Of a stretch of DNA of 7,520 bases, positions 1-7,233 are shown piece after piece. A program made the translations under genes and the position numbers. Each line of letters begins with the position of its first letter. Position 1 is the stretch's first letter. Below the pieces are notes generated by a model. That model was not told where the DNA came from. It searched no databases and saw only the letters and a list, made by a program, of their open reading frames with translations. Source of the stretch: Candidatus Thorarchaeota archaeon (GTDB lineage Archaea > Asgardarchaeota > Thorarchaeia > Thorarchaeales > Thorarchaeaceae). The DNA is taken from contig JAHQWZ010000087.1 of the NCBI GenBank assembly GCA_029856425.1, positions 1 through 7,520 of the forward strand, given 5' to 3'.

Positions 1-683
1 TGTTTGAATAGAGCAGCTGTCACGATGAGAAGAGTGCCAACATGCCGGCTTCCTCTCACTAGCATATAGAATCCACAGAAGAAGAAGAAAATGAAAGGAG
101 AGGGATTCATCCAGAGGAATGTGGTGTGATATAGAACATTTGGCGCTAGAATGTAGGTGAATGCAGCAACTTCGCCCACATGTCTATTTCCTGAGAGCTC
201 TCTCCCAAGACCATAGACTGGAAAAATAGTCAGATACCCGAAAGCAGCCAATAATAGCCCAATCCCCCAATCAGTTACAGGAATTAGAATCCCAATGGCG
301 TATAGGTATGCAGTGAGGGGTGGAAACATGTATGCTCCGTTCAGGTTTGTAATTCCATCAATCTCAATGAAACCAAAGTCCCCGCTATAGGGAATAACCC
401 CATTGAGCATGTTGTGGCCCCAATGGACATAGTAGAAAGAATAGTCACTATACCCCTCAAATTGGTATTGGATAGTTATGCCAAAGAGGTCAAACTCTCC
501 TGGGTTTACGCCAGGCCCTAGCCAGACATGTCTGGAAATCCAGTAGTCAGAATCCAAATAATCCACTACGGCGGCTTGAAACACTAGGACCCAGACATAG
601 AGACCTACCGTGAGGATCATTATGAGTATGCCATACTCCAGAAGTATCCTCAAGATGCGTCGTCTTATGTCTTTCAGAAGCAT
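1..683 (-). CDS. GT-C-like membrane glycosyltransferase, N-terminal part (runs off left edge)
   Basis: An open frame runs from ATG at 683 off the left edge, giving 227 residues with no stop. ATG 683 is the only possible start, because an in-frame TGA lies five codons upstream (698-696) with no other start codon between. The protein is hydrophobic: a short basic N-terminus (RRR at 7-9), a first membrane helix near 18-40, an outside loop near 41-117, then closely packed helices from about 118 onward. The loop has the pattern seen in GT-C transferases that use polyprenyl-phosphate sugars: an acidic residue (D80), tyrosines, G95-x-x-P-Y99, and a PPL at 121-123 entering the next helix. That family usually glycosylates proteins or lipids on the outer face of the membrane. 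The family call is inferred from this pattern; the catalytic C-terminal part is not visible and the sugar and acceptor are unknown. It lies 58 bp after rad50 and probably has its own promoter, so a link to DNA repair is not implied. Confidence 0.7.
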   Translation of the reverse strand, partial: MLLKDIRRRILRILLEYGILIMILTVGLYVWVLVFQAAVVDYLDSDYWISRHVWLGPGVNPGEFDLFGITIQYQFEGYSDYSFYYVHWGHNMLNGVIPYSGDFGFIEIDGITNLNGAYMFPPLTAYLYAIGILIPVTDWGIGLLLAAFGYLTIFPVYGLGRELSGNRHVGEVAAFTYILAPNVLYHTTFLWMNPSPFIFFFFCGFYMLVRGSRHVGTLLIVTAALFK

Positions 684-706
684 TGCGAATAGCTCTCAGG
701 TTATTT

Positions 707-720
707 CCCTTATATTTCTC
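707..720 (-). promoter_or_regulatory. Possible TATA-box promoter for the GT-C-like gene
   Basis: On the minus strand the spacer between rad50 and the GT-C-like gene carries AAATATAA (717 to 710), preceded by the purine-rich GGAG that could serve as a BRE. Archaeal transcription starts about 25 nt after the TATA centre, near 688, only some 5 nt before the ATG at 683. That fits a nearly leaderless mRNA and agrees with the lack of a Shine-Dalgarno site before this gene. The site is predicted from motif and spacing only. Confidence 0.4.
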
Positions 721-741
721 CTCATCTAGATAGTAAGCTAG

Positions 742-2826
742 CTAGATGTCAGGAGAAAGGACCAAAATTGCATCACTAGCAGAGCCACTCTTACTCACTT
801 CGATGACTGGTACGCCCTCCCATCCTCTTACATCTGTATGTGTTATGAGAAAAATCTGCTCAAAGCTCTCATCATTCACTAGATTCTTGACAACTGAGAT
901 TCTGCGGTCCCTATCCAGACCACCAAGTGGTTCATCGAGAAGTACACTTCGGACTCGTGGAGCCACAGACGGGCTCTCCTTCAAAGGTCTAATGCTACTC
1001 ATGGTTCTGCTGATACCAAGTCGAAGACCTAGACTAATAGCAGTTCTATCACCAAAACTAAGCTGAGAGCTTCTCTTCTTTGCCTTGTCACGCTCATCCC
1101 ATATCCTGAGGAGAAGGCCAGGTCCCGCACGGCCCTTTGCTGGAGTCGGCTCAAGATCAATCGATGTGTATTGACCATTGGTGAACGCATCTACATACCC
1201 ATTAGTGGCTTTTCTGATTATTCCAATCAGTCGTTTCTGAAAGACATAATCAGCTATGAATCCACTGACAAGCTTCCTTCGGACATATGTGGCATGTTCT
1301 TTAAGGTCCTCGATAGTTTGGATTTGGGCACCGAGCTCCTTCATCTTTACTTGCTTTTCTTCCAGCTCTTTGACCTCTTCTTTGCCCCTCTCTATTCTCT
1401 TTGATGTAGACTCAATGTTCGTCTTGTTCGCAATTAGTGTTTCTTTGAGTTTGATTATGTTGTTCTGAAGATCTAGAATATCCTTGACCTTATGCTTCTT
1501 GAGTAGCACCTGAACGCTTTCAACATTCATCTTCTTAAGAACTGACCCGAGCGTGTTTGCCAACGCCTCTGCTTCAGCAGCGATATCATCAACTTCTCTT
1601 TGCTGATCTGCTAGGCGGGATGCCGCATCAATTGCACGAGGAATGGTTCTAAGTCTATCATCTATTTCCTTCAATTCATCAGGAATTGCATCCTTCTCCC
1701 GCGATAATTCGCCAATTTTCGTCTTATGGGCCTCTACTATGGATTTATACTCGGAAACAATCCTACTGCAATCGTGTGCGGAAAGAGGTTTCTGACATGT
1801 AGGACATATGCCGCCCTCCTCAACTTCTGTCAACTCCACAATCTTCTCTTCAATATCCCGTAGGATTCCCTTGTGCTCTCCAATCTCTCTCTCAATGCGA
1901 AGTGACCTTTCCGTCATTGTTACCCTTTCGGCATCCAGTCGTGTATTTTCCTTCTTCAAAGAGTCCAATCTTGCACGGATGATTTTTGGATTGGAATCAG
2001 CTATCCCAGCGAAACGCAGCTCTTTCTCTCTGGACTTTAGTGCTCTTTCATGCTCGCGCTCCTTTATTCTAAGGTCGTCAAGTAATTCTGTAGCTCTTCT
2101 CAGGTCCTTTGGGTCTGGCAGAGTTTCTAAAAGCGCCTCAGCCTTCATACTCTCCTTTGCAATCTTCCCGAGTTCACGTTGATCTTGTGTAATCCGTTTC
2201 TTGACATTGGTAATCTGTTCACGAATATGTTCAGGAGGCCTATACTCGTTCTCTAGAACGTCAATATTGGTCTTCAGGTTCGTTTCTAGGTTCTCAAGTT
2301 GTTTCTTCATCTCACCAAGTAACTCGATATTATAGACCTTCTCAAGTAGGTCTCTTAGTACAGTGGGAGTGGCATTGGCAATCAGAGCTACTTCGCCTTG
2401 GCGAACAAGAAGTGTTTGAAGTGCCTGCTGATGCTCTAGGTTCAGTATATCCTCCATGCTTCTACTCACTGTTTGGCTCTTGTCTGCAATTCGGTTCCAC
2501 TTGCCATTCTTTTCCTCTGAAAGAACAACAGACATCCCCTTCGCGGGGTCATAAGAACGATTTATCTCATATTTGGTGCCTGCGATGTCGAACTCCAGCC
2601 TGACATCGCAGAATGACGAGGCAAAATTGATTAGCTCGTCATTCGTTGGTTCGACAGCTCCTGATCCCCAAAGAGCCCAGAGGATGGCTTCGAAGATTGA
2701 AGACTTCCCCGTCGAGTTGGGACCGCGAACAATGATCAGCCCTCTTGGCAACTCCTCACTTGCAGCGGGAAGAGTGAGCTTTCTGAAAGGCTTGAAGTTC
2801 TGCAGCTCAATGCGTGTGATTCTCAT
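742..2826 (-). CDS. rad50: Rad50 DNA double-strand break repair ATPase, short-armed
   Basis: A 694-residue SMC-like ATPase, the partner of Mre11; ATP-driven closing of its two heads controls DNA binding and Mre11 nuclease access. Motifs in order: Walker A GPNSTGKS at 35-42; Q-loop VRQGE at 141-145; first coiled-coil arm about 170-335; zinc hook CPTC at 341-344 (a further Cys at 353); second arm about 350-520; signature LSFGD at 589-593; Walker B LLDEP at 629-633; D-loop GGLD at 635-638; H-loop His663. The head sequences and hook make the family assignment firm. It is shorter than the roughly 880 residues usual for archaeal Rad50, and the loss falls in the arms. The ABC signature (usually LSGGE) and Walker A (usually GPNGxGKS) each carry substitutions. 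The start ATG overlaps the mre11 stop by 4 nt and follows an excellent Shine-Dalgarno site. Bacterial SbcC is less likely because it is longer and is not found with nurA and herA. Confidence 0.95.
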   Translation of the reverse strand: MRITRIELQNFKPFRKLTLPAASEELPRGLIIVRGPNSTGKSSIFEAILWALWGSGAVEPTNDELINFASSFCDVRLEFDIAGTKYEINRSYDPAKGMSVVLSEEKNGKWNRIADKSQTVSRSMEDILNLEHQQALQTLLVRQGEVALIANATPTVLRDLLEKVYNIELLGEMKKQLENLETNLKTNIDVLENEYRPPEHIREQITNVKKRITQDQRELGKIAKESMKAEALLETLPDPKDLRRATELLDDLRIKEREHERALKSREKELRFAGIADSNPKIIRARLDSLKKENTRLDAERVTMTERSLRIEREIGEHKGILRDIEEKIVELTEVEEGGICPTCQKPLSAHDCSRIVSEYKSIVEAHKTKIGELSREKDAIPDELKEIDDRLRTIPRAIDAASRLADQQREVDDIAAEAEALANTLGSVLKKMNVESVQVLLKKHKVKDILDLQNNIIKLKETLIANKTNIESTSKRIERGKEEVKELEEKQVKMKELGAQIQTIEDLKEHATYVRRKLVSGFIADYVFQKRLIGIIRKATNGYVDAFTNGQYTSIDLEPTPAKGRAGPGLLLRIWDERDKAKKRSSQLSFGDRTAISLGLRLGISRTMSSIRPLKESPSVAPRVRSVLLDEPLGGLDRDRRISVVKNLVNDESFEQIFLITHTDVRGWEGVPVIEVSKSGSASDAILVLSPDI

Positions 2827-4130
2827 TCCTCACCCTCCGTGAGATGCTCCAATCTCAGACTCTCATCTGGGCGGGTGACAGAGATTCTCAATGCCTCAAC
2901 AGCAATCTTCGTCAATTTCATTTCGTCGTATCTCTCATCGATCTCGAGTGTTTCCAAATAGGCTCGAAAGTCCCCTTCGGGATCCTCGATGAGAAACTCG
3001 GACTCAATTTCGGGATACGCTGAAGGACTATGCTCTGTTTCAGTTTGACGAATGTTCCAGACGAACTGGGCTATATTATATTCTGATTCAGAAGCAAGGA
3101 TTTTAGCTCTAAGAGCCTCTAGTGCCATTGTTAGCTCAAATCCACTGACTCGAGAGGCTATACCCTCAAAGATTAGCCTCACACGCCCAGCTGTGGATGG
3201 CTCCCAAGATCCCTTCAACCCGTTCTTCTCTAGCCAATCTTTAGCCTTTTCGATGATGGCTTCTTCGGTGTCGTCGAGTTTGATATCGATCTTCTCACTA
3301 TGCACTGGTCTGATGAATTCGAGATGAACTGGTGTGATTATTGGAGGTCTGCCAGCTTCCAGATCCACTATGAGGTAACCCTTCTCATGGCGAATCTCAT
3401 CATATCTCCAGCGTTCCGTAGCCCCTGCATACCATGCGTTCTCTGCGTGCTTGTGCATATGATGGTCATGACCCAAGGCAATGTAGTCATAGCCCATCTC
3501 AAAGATGGGTGTGTAAAGAGACCTGTCAATCTCCATACCATGAGCAACACCCACCGACACTCTCTTTGGACTTGGAGTCTGTTTTGAGGAGATCCAATCG
3601 TTGAAGTCGCTCAGGAGTGCCATGGAATCAAGAACTGCATAGTCAATGAATGGAAAGCAGTAGACGTCCAGATTTTCATAAGAAAACATGAGCGGCTCTT
3701 CATGACGAAAGGCTCGTTTTAGATCAACCTGAGTTGCCACATCAAGTCCAGGAACTGCCATTTTGAGAGAGTCGAGGAGGGACACATCTAGTGAACGATA
3801 AAGCCCATGATTGCCCTCGATAATTAGGACTGGAATGTTAGTCTTATTGATGAAGTCCTTCAGAACTCGGATAGCAGTTTCCTGTGCAACAACTGGAGGC
3901 TGTGAAGGATTGTTCTCCCATGGGGAATTGTAGAGGTCTCCCGAATGAATTACTAAATCCACCCGCGGGTCCAACTCAGAAATGCGCTCAAAGATTTCGG
4001 CAAATCGTTCGTAGAAGTCATTCTCAAGTAGCTGGCTCCGCATCTCCTCTCCCCAGACGTTATGTTTGACACCTTGACGCGGTCTGGCCCCAAGATGTGT
4101 GTCGGAGATGTGTGCGATGCGTGCTGCCAT
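2823..4130 (-). CDS. mre11: Mre11 DNA repair nuclease
   Basis: A 435-residue manganese-dependent phosphoesterase that acts as endonuclease and 3'-5' exonuclease on broken DNA ends, working with Rad50. The calcineurin-like motifs are complete: D10-x-H12, GD with D65, GNH at 106-108, H197 in VAHG, and GHDH at 220-223 (H221, H223). These correspond one to one with the seven metal ligands and the catalytic His known from Pyrococcus Mre11. A further family motif, YAGATER, is at 234-240. A capping domain spans about 255-350. The acidic, helical C-terminal region (about 372-425, with EDPEGDFRAYL) fits the Rad50-binding element. The ATG at 4130 lies 10 nt after the herA stop and has a GAGGG site 7 nt upstream, so this start is sound. 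The end overlaps rad50 as ATGA. Bacterial SbcD is the near relative, but the neighbours favour archaeal Mre11. Confidence 0.95.
   Translation of the reverse strand: MAARIAHISDTHLGARPRQGVKHNVWGEEMRSQLLENDFYERFAEIFERISELDPRVDLVIHSGDLYNSPWENNPSQPPVVAQETAIRVLKDFINKTNIPVLIIEGNHGLYRSLDVSLLDSLKMAVPGLDVATQVDLKRAFRHEEPLMFSYENLDVYCFPFIDYAVLDSMALLSDFNDWISSKQTPSPKRVSVGVAHGMEIDRSLYTPIFEMGYDYIALGHDHHMHKHAENAWYAGATERWRYDEIRHEKGYLIVDLEAGRPPIITPVHLEFIRPVHSEKIDIKLDDTEEAIIEKAKDWLEKNGLKGSWEPSTAGRVRLIFEGIASRVSGFELTMALEALRAKILASESEYNIAQFVWNIRQTETEHSPSAYPEIESEFLIEDPEGDFRAYLETLEIDERYDEMKLTKIAVEALRISVTRPDESLRLEHLTEGEE
2828..2838 (-). promoter_or_regulatory. Strong ribosome binding site of rad50, inside the end of mre11
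   Basis: Minus-strand GGAGGGTGAGG ends one base before the rad50 ATG at 2826. Its GGAGG core (2838-2834) is 7 nt from the start. It lies within the last codons of mre11 (the acidic TEGEE tail), so the same bases encode that tail and recruit ribosomes for rad50. It is the best match to the 16S rRNA 3' end among the four operon genes. Confidence 0.75.
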
Positions 4131-4134
4131 TCAG

Positions 4135-4142
4135 CATCCCTC
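4135..4142 (-). promoter_or_regulatory. Ribosome binding site of mre11 overlapping the herA stop codon
   Basis: Minus-strand GAGGGATG includes the last two bases of the herA TGA; the GAGGG core (4142-4138) is 7 nt before the mre11 ATG. Ribosomes ending herA would therefore stop on top of the mre11 initiation site, which suggests coupled translation. Confidence 0.65.
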
Positions 4143-5898
4143 AAAGGACTCGCTTTTCACTCTTCTTTGCCCCTTTTCCTTTGTACCTATCTCGATCACG
4201 TTCGAATACCGTGTCAAAGAGCGGTATTTTAACTGGCAGCGGCATTTCCCTATATGAAGCCGTTAGGATGGCTTCGCCGCGTGACATCACACGAAACTCG
4301 TTCTCGAAACCAGATATGTTGACACTTGCGTTCTCAATGCATGCCCTTATTTCTCGCTCGTTGCCGAGCCGCAGATTAATCTCTGTGTTCATCTGGCTTA
4401 AAATTACATTGTCCAGGACACTCACCTGTTGGCTCACCACTAGTAGACCCATGTTGAACTTGCGGCCTTGACGGGATATATCCTTGAAGACGGATCGTCC
4501 TCGCATGAGTTCAGGATTAAGAATTGATGGAGCTTCTTCCACGGTAACTAGAATCACTGGAAGGGCCCGAGGATCACGCACTTCCGACTCATCTCCAACA
4601 CCGCCCTTTCCATAGAATGCCTTGGCCTGAGTTTTCACTTTGGTGAAGAAGGGTTGAGGAAGACGCATGTTTCCCTGACGTTCAAAATCCCCTAGATTCC
4701 CACTGCTCTTGAGGGCACGTCTCATGTCAGATAAAGTCCGTGTCACAATAGTGGTTAGAAGGAACTGCTCCATGTCACTCATGAGGCTTGTGTTCACAAC
4801 AAGAATCCTACCTGATTCCATGGCTTCAAAAATCTCACCCAAGACTGACAATCCACTCTCAATGAAGATAGGAGACCTTTCCAAGAATCTGAGCCGTCTC
4901 TGTACCGCGTTCAGAGTGCCGCTCGGAGTCCCATCCGGGTCCTTTTCCATGTCAAGGATTTCCTTGACCCATCTCTCTCTGTGAAGATTGAACTGGGAGT
5001 CAATAAATGAAGACATTTGAGGAGTGAATTCCATGATGGAATACAGGTCTCGAGGACGTATCTCCTCCCAGAGAATTCGAATTTCCTTTGTATATCGCTT
5101 AATCTCTCTAGGAGTGGCTTTCTTATGAGTCGTTAGATAGTAGAAGTCATTGATCACTTTCTTTCTTGTGCCATCATCCATAGCTTCAATGACGCTCTGG
5201 ATTCCGTATTTGTCAACTCCCTTGGCGAACTCATCATGTGGGTCGATGCAAAATGCTGAGATTCTTTTGTCCTCATCGTCCGGACTATGGAGGTAGTCAA
5301 GATTAGAATCTATGATAGACTTAATCAAGACCATCATGAGATTGCTCTTTCCAGCACCAGTTGAACCAAAGATGCCGACATGCATCGGTAGAAACTTTGA
5401 GGGAATCATCACAGGAACATCTAGGGTCGTTTCTCCAACCTGAAGGTCACCTACGTATACATTCCCATCCGTCTGTGTGCACAGCATTCTACATACTTCT
5501 TCGTCTGATTTTCCGCGAATAGGGCGGTAGACATCTGCAAGGTGGTCTGGGAGCCGTCTCGGGGACATGAAACGCCACTCATCACCCCTCTGCTCTGCAT
5601 ATCCAAGCATCCTACCATTCACAGAGAGAAGCATGTTCCTTTCAATACCGGATAGATAGGAGTCTCCCTCAACCATCAACGTGCCAGCAACACGTGCCAT
5701 GTCATCCACTTGTCGGAGATAGTTCTCTAATCCCAGGACTCTAAAGAAGAACACACGCTCGTGTCCATCCCTTTGGGAGTATATCATGAATATCTCCCCT
5801 ACGCTCACATCCCGGTTGTTTCCCATTATACCTAGCATGGTCTGATTACCAACGCCTACCTTTCCGAAGAGTTCACCAAGATTGTCTCTATCTAACAT
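4141..5898 (-). CDS. herA: HerA hexameric DNA translocase/helicase
   Basis: A 585-residue FtsK/HerA-superfamily ATPase. In archaea HerA forms a hexameric ring that moves along double-stranded DNA and drives the NurA nuclease during end resection. The N-terminal 100 or so residues fit the HAS-barrel that contacts NurA. The ATPase core follows: Walker A GSTGAGKS at 178-185; the family motif IDPHDEF at 218-224; a helical segment about 245-345; a Walker-B-like ILVTVEEA at 449-456; the arginine-rich RQGRKFNMG at 476-484; then VVSQQ at 487-491 and the LSQMNTEINLRL stretch at 500-511. The C-terminus ends in a basic tail. The assignment is firm. Oddities are a polar, glycine-rich insertion just before Walker B (about 394-445) and EEAP where relatives often have DEAH or EEAH. 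The ATG at 5898 sits 17 nt after the nurA stop with a GAGGT site 8 nt upstream. Confidence 0.93.
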   Translation of the reverse strand: MLDRDNLGELFGKVGVGNQTMLGIMGNNRDVSVGEIFMIYSQRDGHERVFFFRVLGLENYLRQVDDMARVAGTLMVEGDSYLSGIERNMLLSVNGRMLGYAEQRGDEWRFMSPRRLPDHLADVYRPIRGKSDEEVCRMLCTQTDGNVYVGDLQVGETTLDVPVMIPSKFLPMHVGIFGSTGAGKSNLMMVLIKSIIDSNLDYLHSPDDEDKRISAFCIDPHDEFAKGVDKYGIQSVIEAMDDGTRKKVINDFYYLTTHKKATPREIKRYTKEIRILWEEIRPRDLYSIMEFTPQMSSFIDSQFNLHRERWVKEILDMEKDPDGTPSGTLNAVQRRLRFLERSPIFIESGLSVLGEIFEAMESGRILVVNTSLMSDMEQFLLTTIVTRTLSDMRRALKSSGNLGDFERQGNMRLPQPFFTKVKTQAKAFYGKGGVGDESEVRDPRALPVILVTVEEAPSILNPELMRGRSVFKDISRQGRKFNMGLLVVSQQVSVLDNVILSQMNTEINLRLGNEREIRACIENASVNISGFENEFRVMSRGEAILTASYREMPLPVKIPLFDTVFERDRDRYKGKGAKKSEKRVL

Positions 5899-5901
5899 TA
5901 T

Positions 5902-5911
5902 TCACTACCTC
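5902..5911 (-). promoter_or_regulatory. Ribosome binding site of herA
   Basis: Minus-strand GAGGTAGTGA occupies most of the 17-nt gap between nurA and herA. The GAGGT core (5911-5907) is 8 nt before the ATG at 5898, the usual archaeal spacing, and supports that start. Confidence 0.65.
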
Positions 5912-5915
5912 GCTT

Positions 5916-7208
5916 TCATAGGTTGTAGTCTGCCCTTAGCGGCTCGGTCTTTCTTGTATCCAGACCAATCTCATGCCGGACGTCCTTGCATATCTCTCGG
6001 GCAAGCCTGAGGTCTTCGTAGCTAAGTTTACAGGCCTCATGTGCAAGCGCTAGAGATACGGGGTAACCATACCATCGTGCATCCCGTGACATGAACTCAA
6101 GATCACGAAAAAGTGCCTTCTCATTCTGTCTAGTAGCCATAGGATCACCGCGCACAAGAACATTCTCAAGCCACCAGATTCTGTCAAAGTCTATTCTTGA
6201 AGGACGATTATCTTGTGAGAAACTGAATAGATATGGAACTGCCAGTCGTGGCGGTATGTAGGTCCGATCCTCGATTATGTGAAGGCCGCCTCCTGGATCG
6301 TCTTTACAAGGTAGATGACAAAACCACTTGGTTCCCTCACCAAAGACATCTTGTGCCATCTTTGCGATTCGATGCGCAAATGGAATTGTATGATTCTTGC
6401 TTACAGCACAAAGAACAACACCCTCCTTTCTTGCCAGAGAGGCTAGCTCGCGAAGAATGAACCCACTTGGCATGGACGGATACTTCTTTACAAAGTGCAT
6501 GAAGATGGAAAGAGCTCCGTCGAGAAGCAGGTATTTTGGACGAAGGTCACTAGTGAGGACGTTCCTAGCTGCTGCGTATTCTGACACTTTGCGTAATTCA
6601 TCATGAACCACCTGATTCGTAAGCATCTGTGCTCTAGAGATTAGGGACTCCATTTCTCTTAGTTCAGGAAGATGTTTTTCATAATCAGTGTCAGTGAAGT
6701 CTGATATGGAGGAGATGGCTCCATTGGAATCGTCTCTAAAGAAGGGTAGAATGATGTCAATTATATCCTTGAGTGGGTAAATTGTTTCGAGAGTTTCAGC
6801 CATCTTCTTCTGCGCATCATTTCGAACTCCTGAGTGCCAGTGAACATCAAGATGCGGTTGGCCTCCAAGACATTCCTCCAATGCCACTGCACTGATTGGG
6901 TCAAATAACTTCTCAGATCGAGTATTGGTGTCCAGCACGACTGTTGCTGTACTCAAGAGGTGGACTCTGATATCATCCAGAAGCATCAGATTGTCGGTGC
7001 CAGATCCGTCAACAGCCGCCACGAGAAAGTCATCTTCGAGCAGGGTGTCAGGGGGATAGGGCTCGACTGTATCGAGAAGCTGTTCCTTGATTCTAATCTC
7101 ATCCTTTGAGAACTCCTCTTCATCACGCCGGTCCTGCTGATTGCTTATGTCAGCAAAGACTAATCTCAGGAGCTCCCTGAACTTGTCAGTGAGAATCTTC
7201 TCTAGCAT
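5916..7208 (-). CDS. nurA: NurA 5'-3' nuclease
   Basis: A 430-residue nuclease with an RNase-H-like fold; in archaea a NurA dimer docks on the HerA ring and degrades DNA fed through it, leaving 3' single strands. Visible NurA motifs: VDGSG at 66-70 (D67), LLLDGAL at 227-233 (D230), VSKNH at 269-273 (K271), and GYPVSLALAHEA at 381-392. Y382 and H390 are 8 residues apart, the same spacing I recall for the Tyr and His in the Pyrococcus NurA active site. The segment between the first two motifs, about 160 residues, is longer than I recall for that protein (about 80). I chose ATG 7208 rather than the in-frame TTG at 7223 because a GAGAGGG site lies just before the ATG, while the TTG has none. This is the first gene of the operon, with a TATA-like box upstream. 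The family call rests on scattered motifs and on herA being next door; the two together make it convincing. Confidence 0.88.
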   Translation of the reverse strand: MLEKILTDKFRELLRLVFADISNQQDRRDEEEFSKDEIRIKEQLLDTVEPYPPDTLLEDDFLVAAVDGSGTDNLMLLDDIRVHLLSTATVVLDTNTRSEKLFDPISAVALEECLGGQPHLDVHWHSGVRNDAQKKMAETLETIYPLKDIIDIILPFFRDDSNGAISSISDFTDTDYEKHLPELREMESLISRAQMLTNQVVHDELRKVSEYAAARNVLTSDLRPKYLLLDGALSIFMHFVKKYPSMPSGFILRELASLARKEGVVLCAVSKNHTIPFAHRIAKMAQDVFGEGTKWFCHLPCKDDPGGGLHIIEDRTYIPPRLAVPYLFSFSQDNRPSRIDFDRIWWLENVLVRGDPMATRQNEKALFRDLEFMSRDARWYGYPVSLALAHEACKLSYEDLRLAREICKDVRHEIGLDTRKTEPLRADYNL

Positions 7209-7212
7209 GAAA

Positions 7213-7219
7213 CCCTCTC
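7213..7219 (-). promoter_or_regulatory. Ribosome binding site that sets the nurA start
   Basis: Minus-strand GAGAGGG lies 4 nt before ATG 7208. The spacing is slightly short, but no comparable site precedes the alternative TTG at 7223, which itself abuts this motif. It therefore favours the ATG and a 430-residue product. Confidence 0.55.
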
Positions 7220-7221
7220 TC

Positions 7222-7233
7222 AATCAGCTGATT
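7222..7233. promoter_or_regulatory. Perfect 12-bp palindrome in the nurA operon leader
   Basis: AATCAGCTGATT reads the same on both strands. It lies between the predicted transcription start and the nurA ribosome binding site. A second short palindrome, ACCTAGGT, lies at 7239-7246. A gapless palindrome is more likely to be a site for a dimeric protein than an RNA hairpin. No regulator is visible, so a role as operator is only a suggestion. Confidence 0.3.

Noticed and set aside
736..745. Short palindromes AGCTAGCT and CTAGCTAG at the rad50 stop as a terminator
   Set aside because: Only 8 bp with no loop and no T-run on the transcribed strand; likely chance.
1046..1060. LSFGD in Rad50 as a frameshift or sequencing error
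   Set aside because: The frame is open and the flanking residues (QLS before, RTAISLGLRLGIS after) match the family, so only a substitution, not a frameshift, is present.
742..4130. Bacterial SbcC-SbcD pair
   Set aside because: The Rad50 is far shorter than typical SbcC, and adjacent nurA and herA are the archaeal arrangement.
746..6606. Plus-strand open frames of 60 to 124 codons opposite the repair genes
   Set aside because: They lie antisense to strongly supported genes, have low-complexity Ser/Leu-rich products, and show no family motifs.
742..7208. A HerA-nuclease defence system against phage
   Set aside because: HerA is also found in defence loci with SIR2 or other effectors, but here it sits with NurA, Mre11 and Rad50, all with intact canonical motifs. 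Housekeeping break repair explains every gene.
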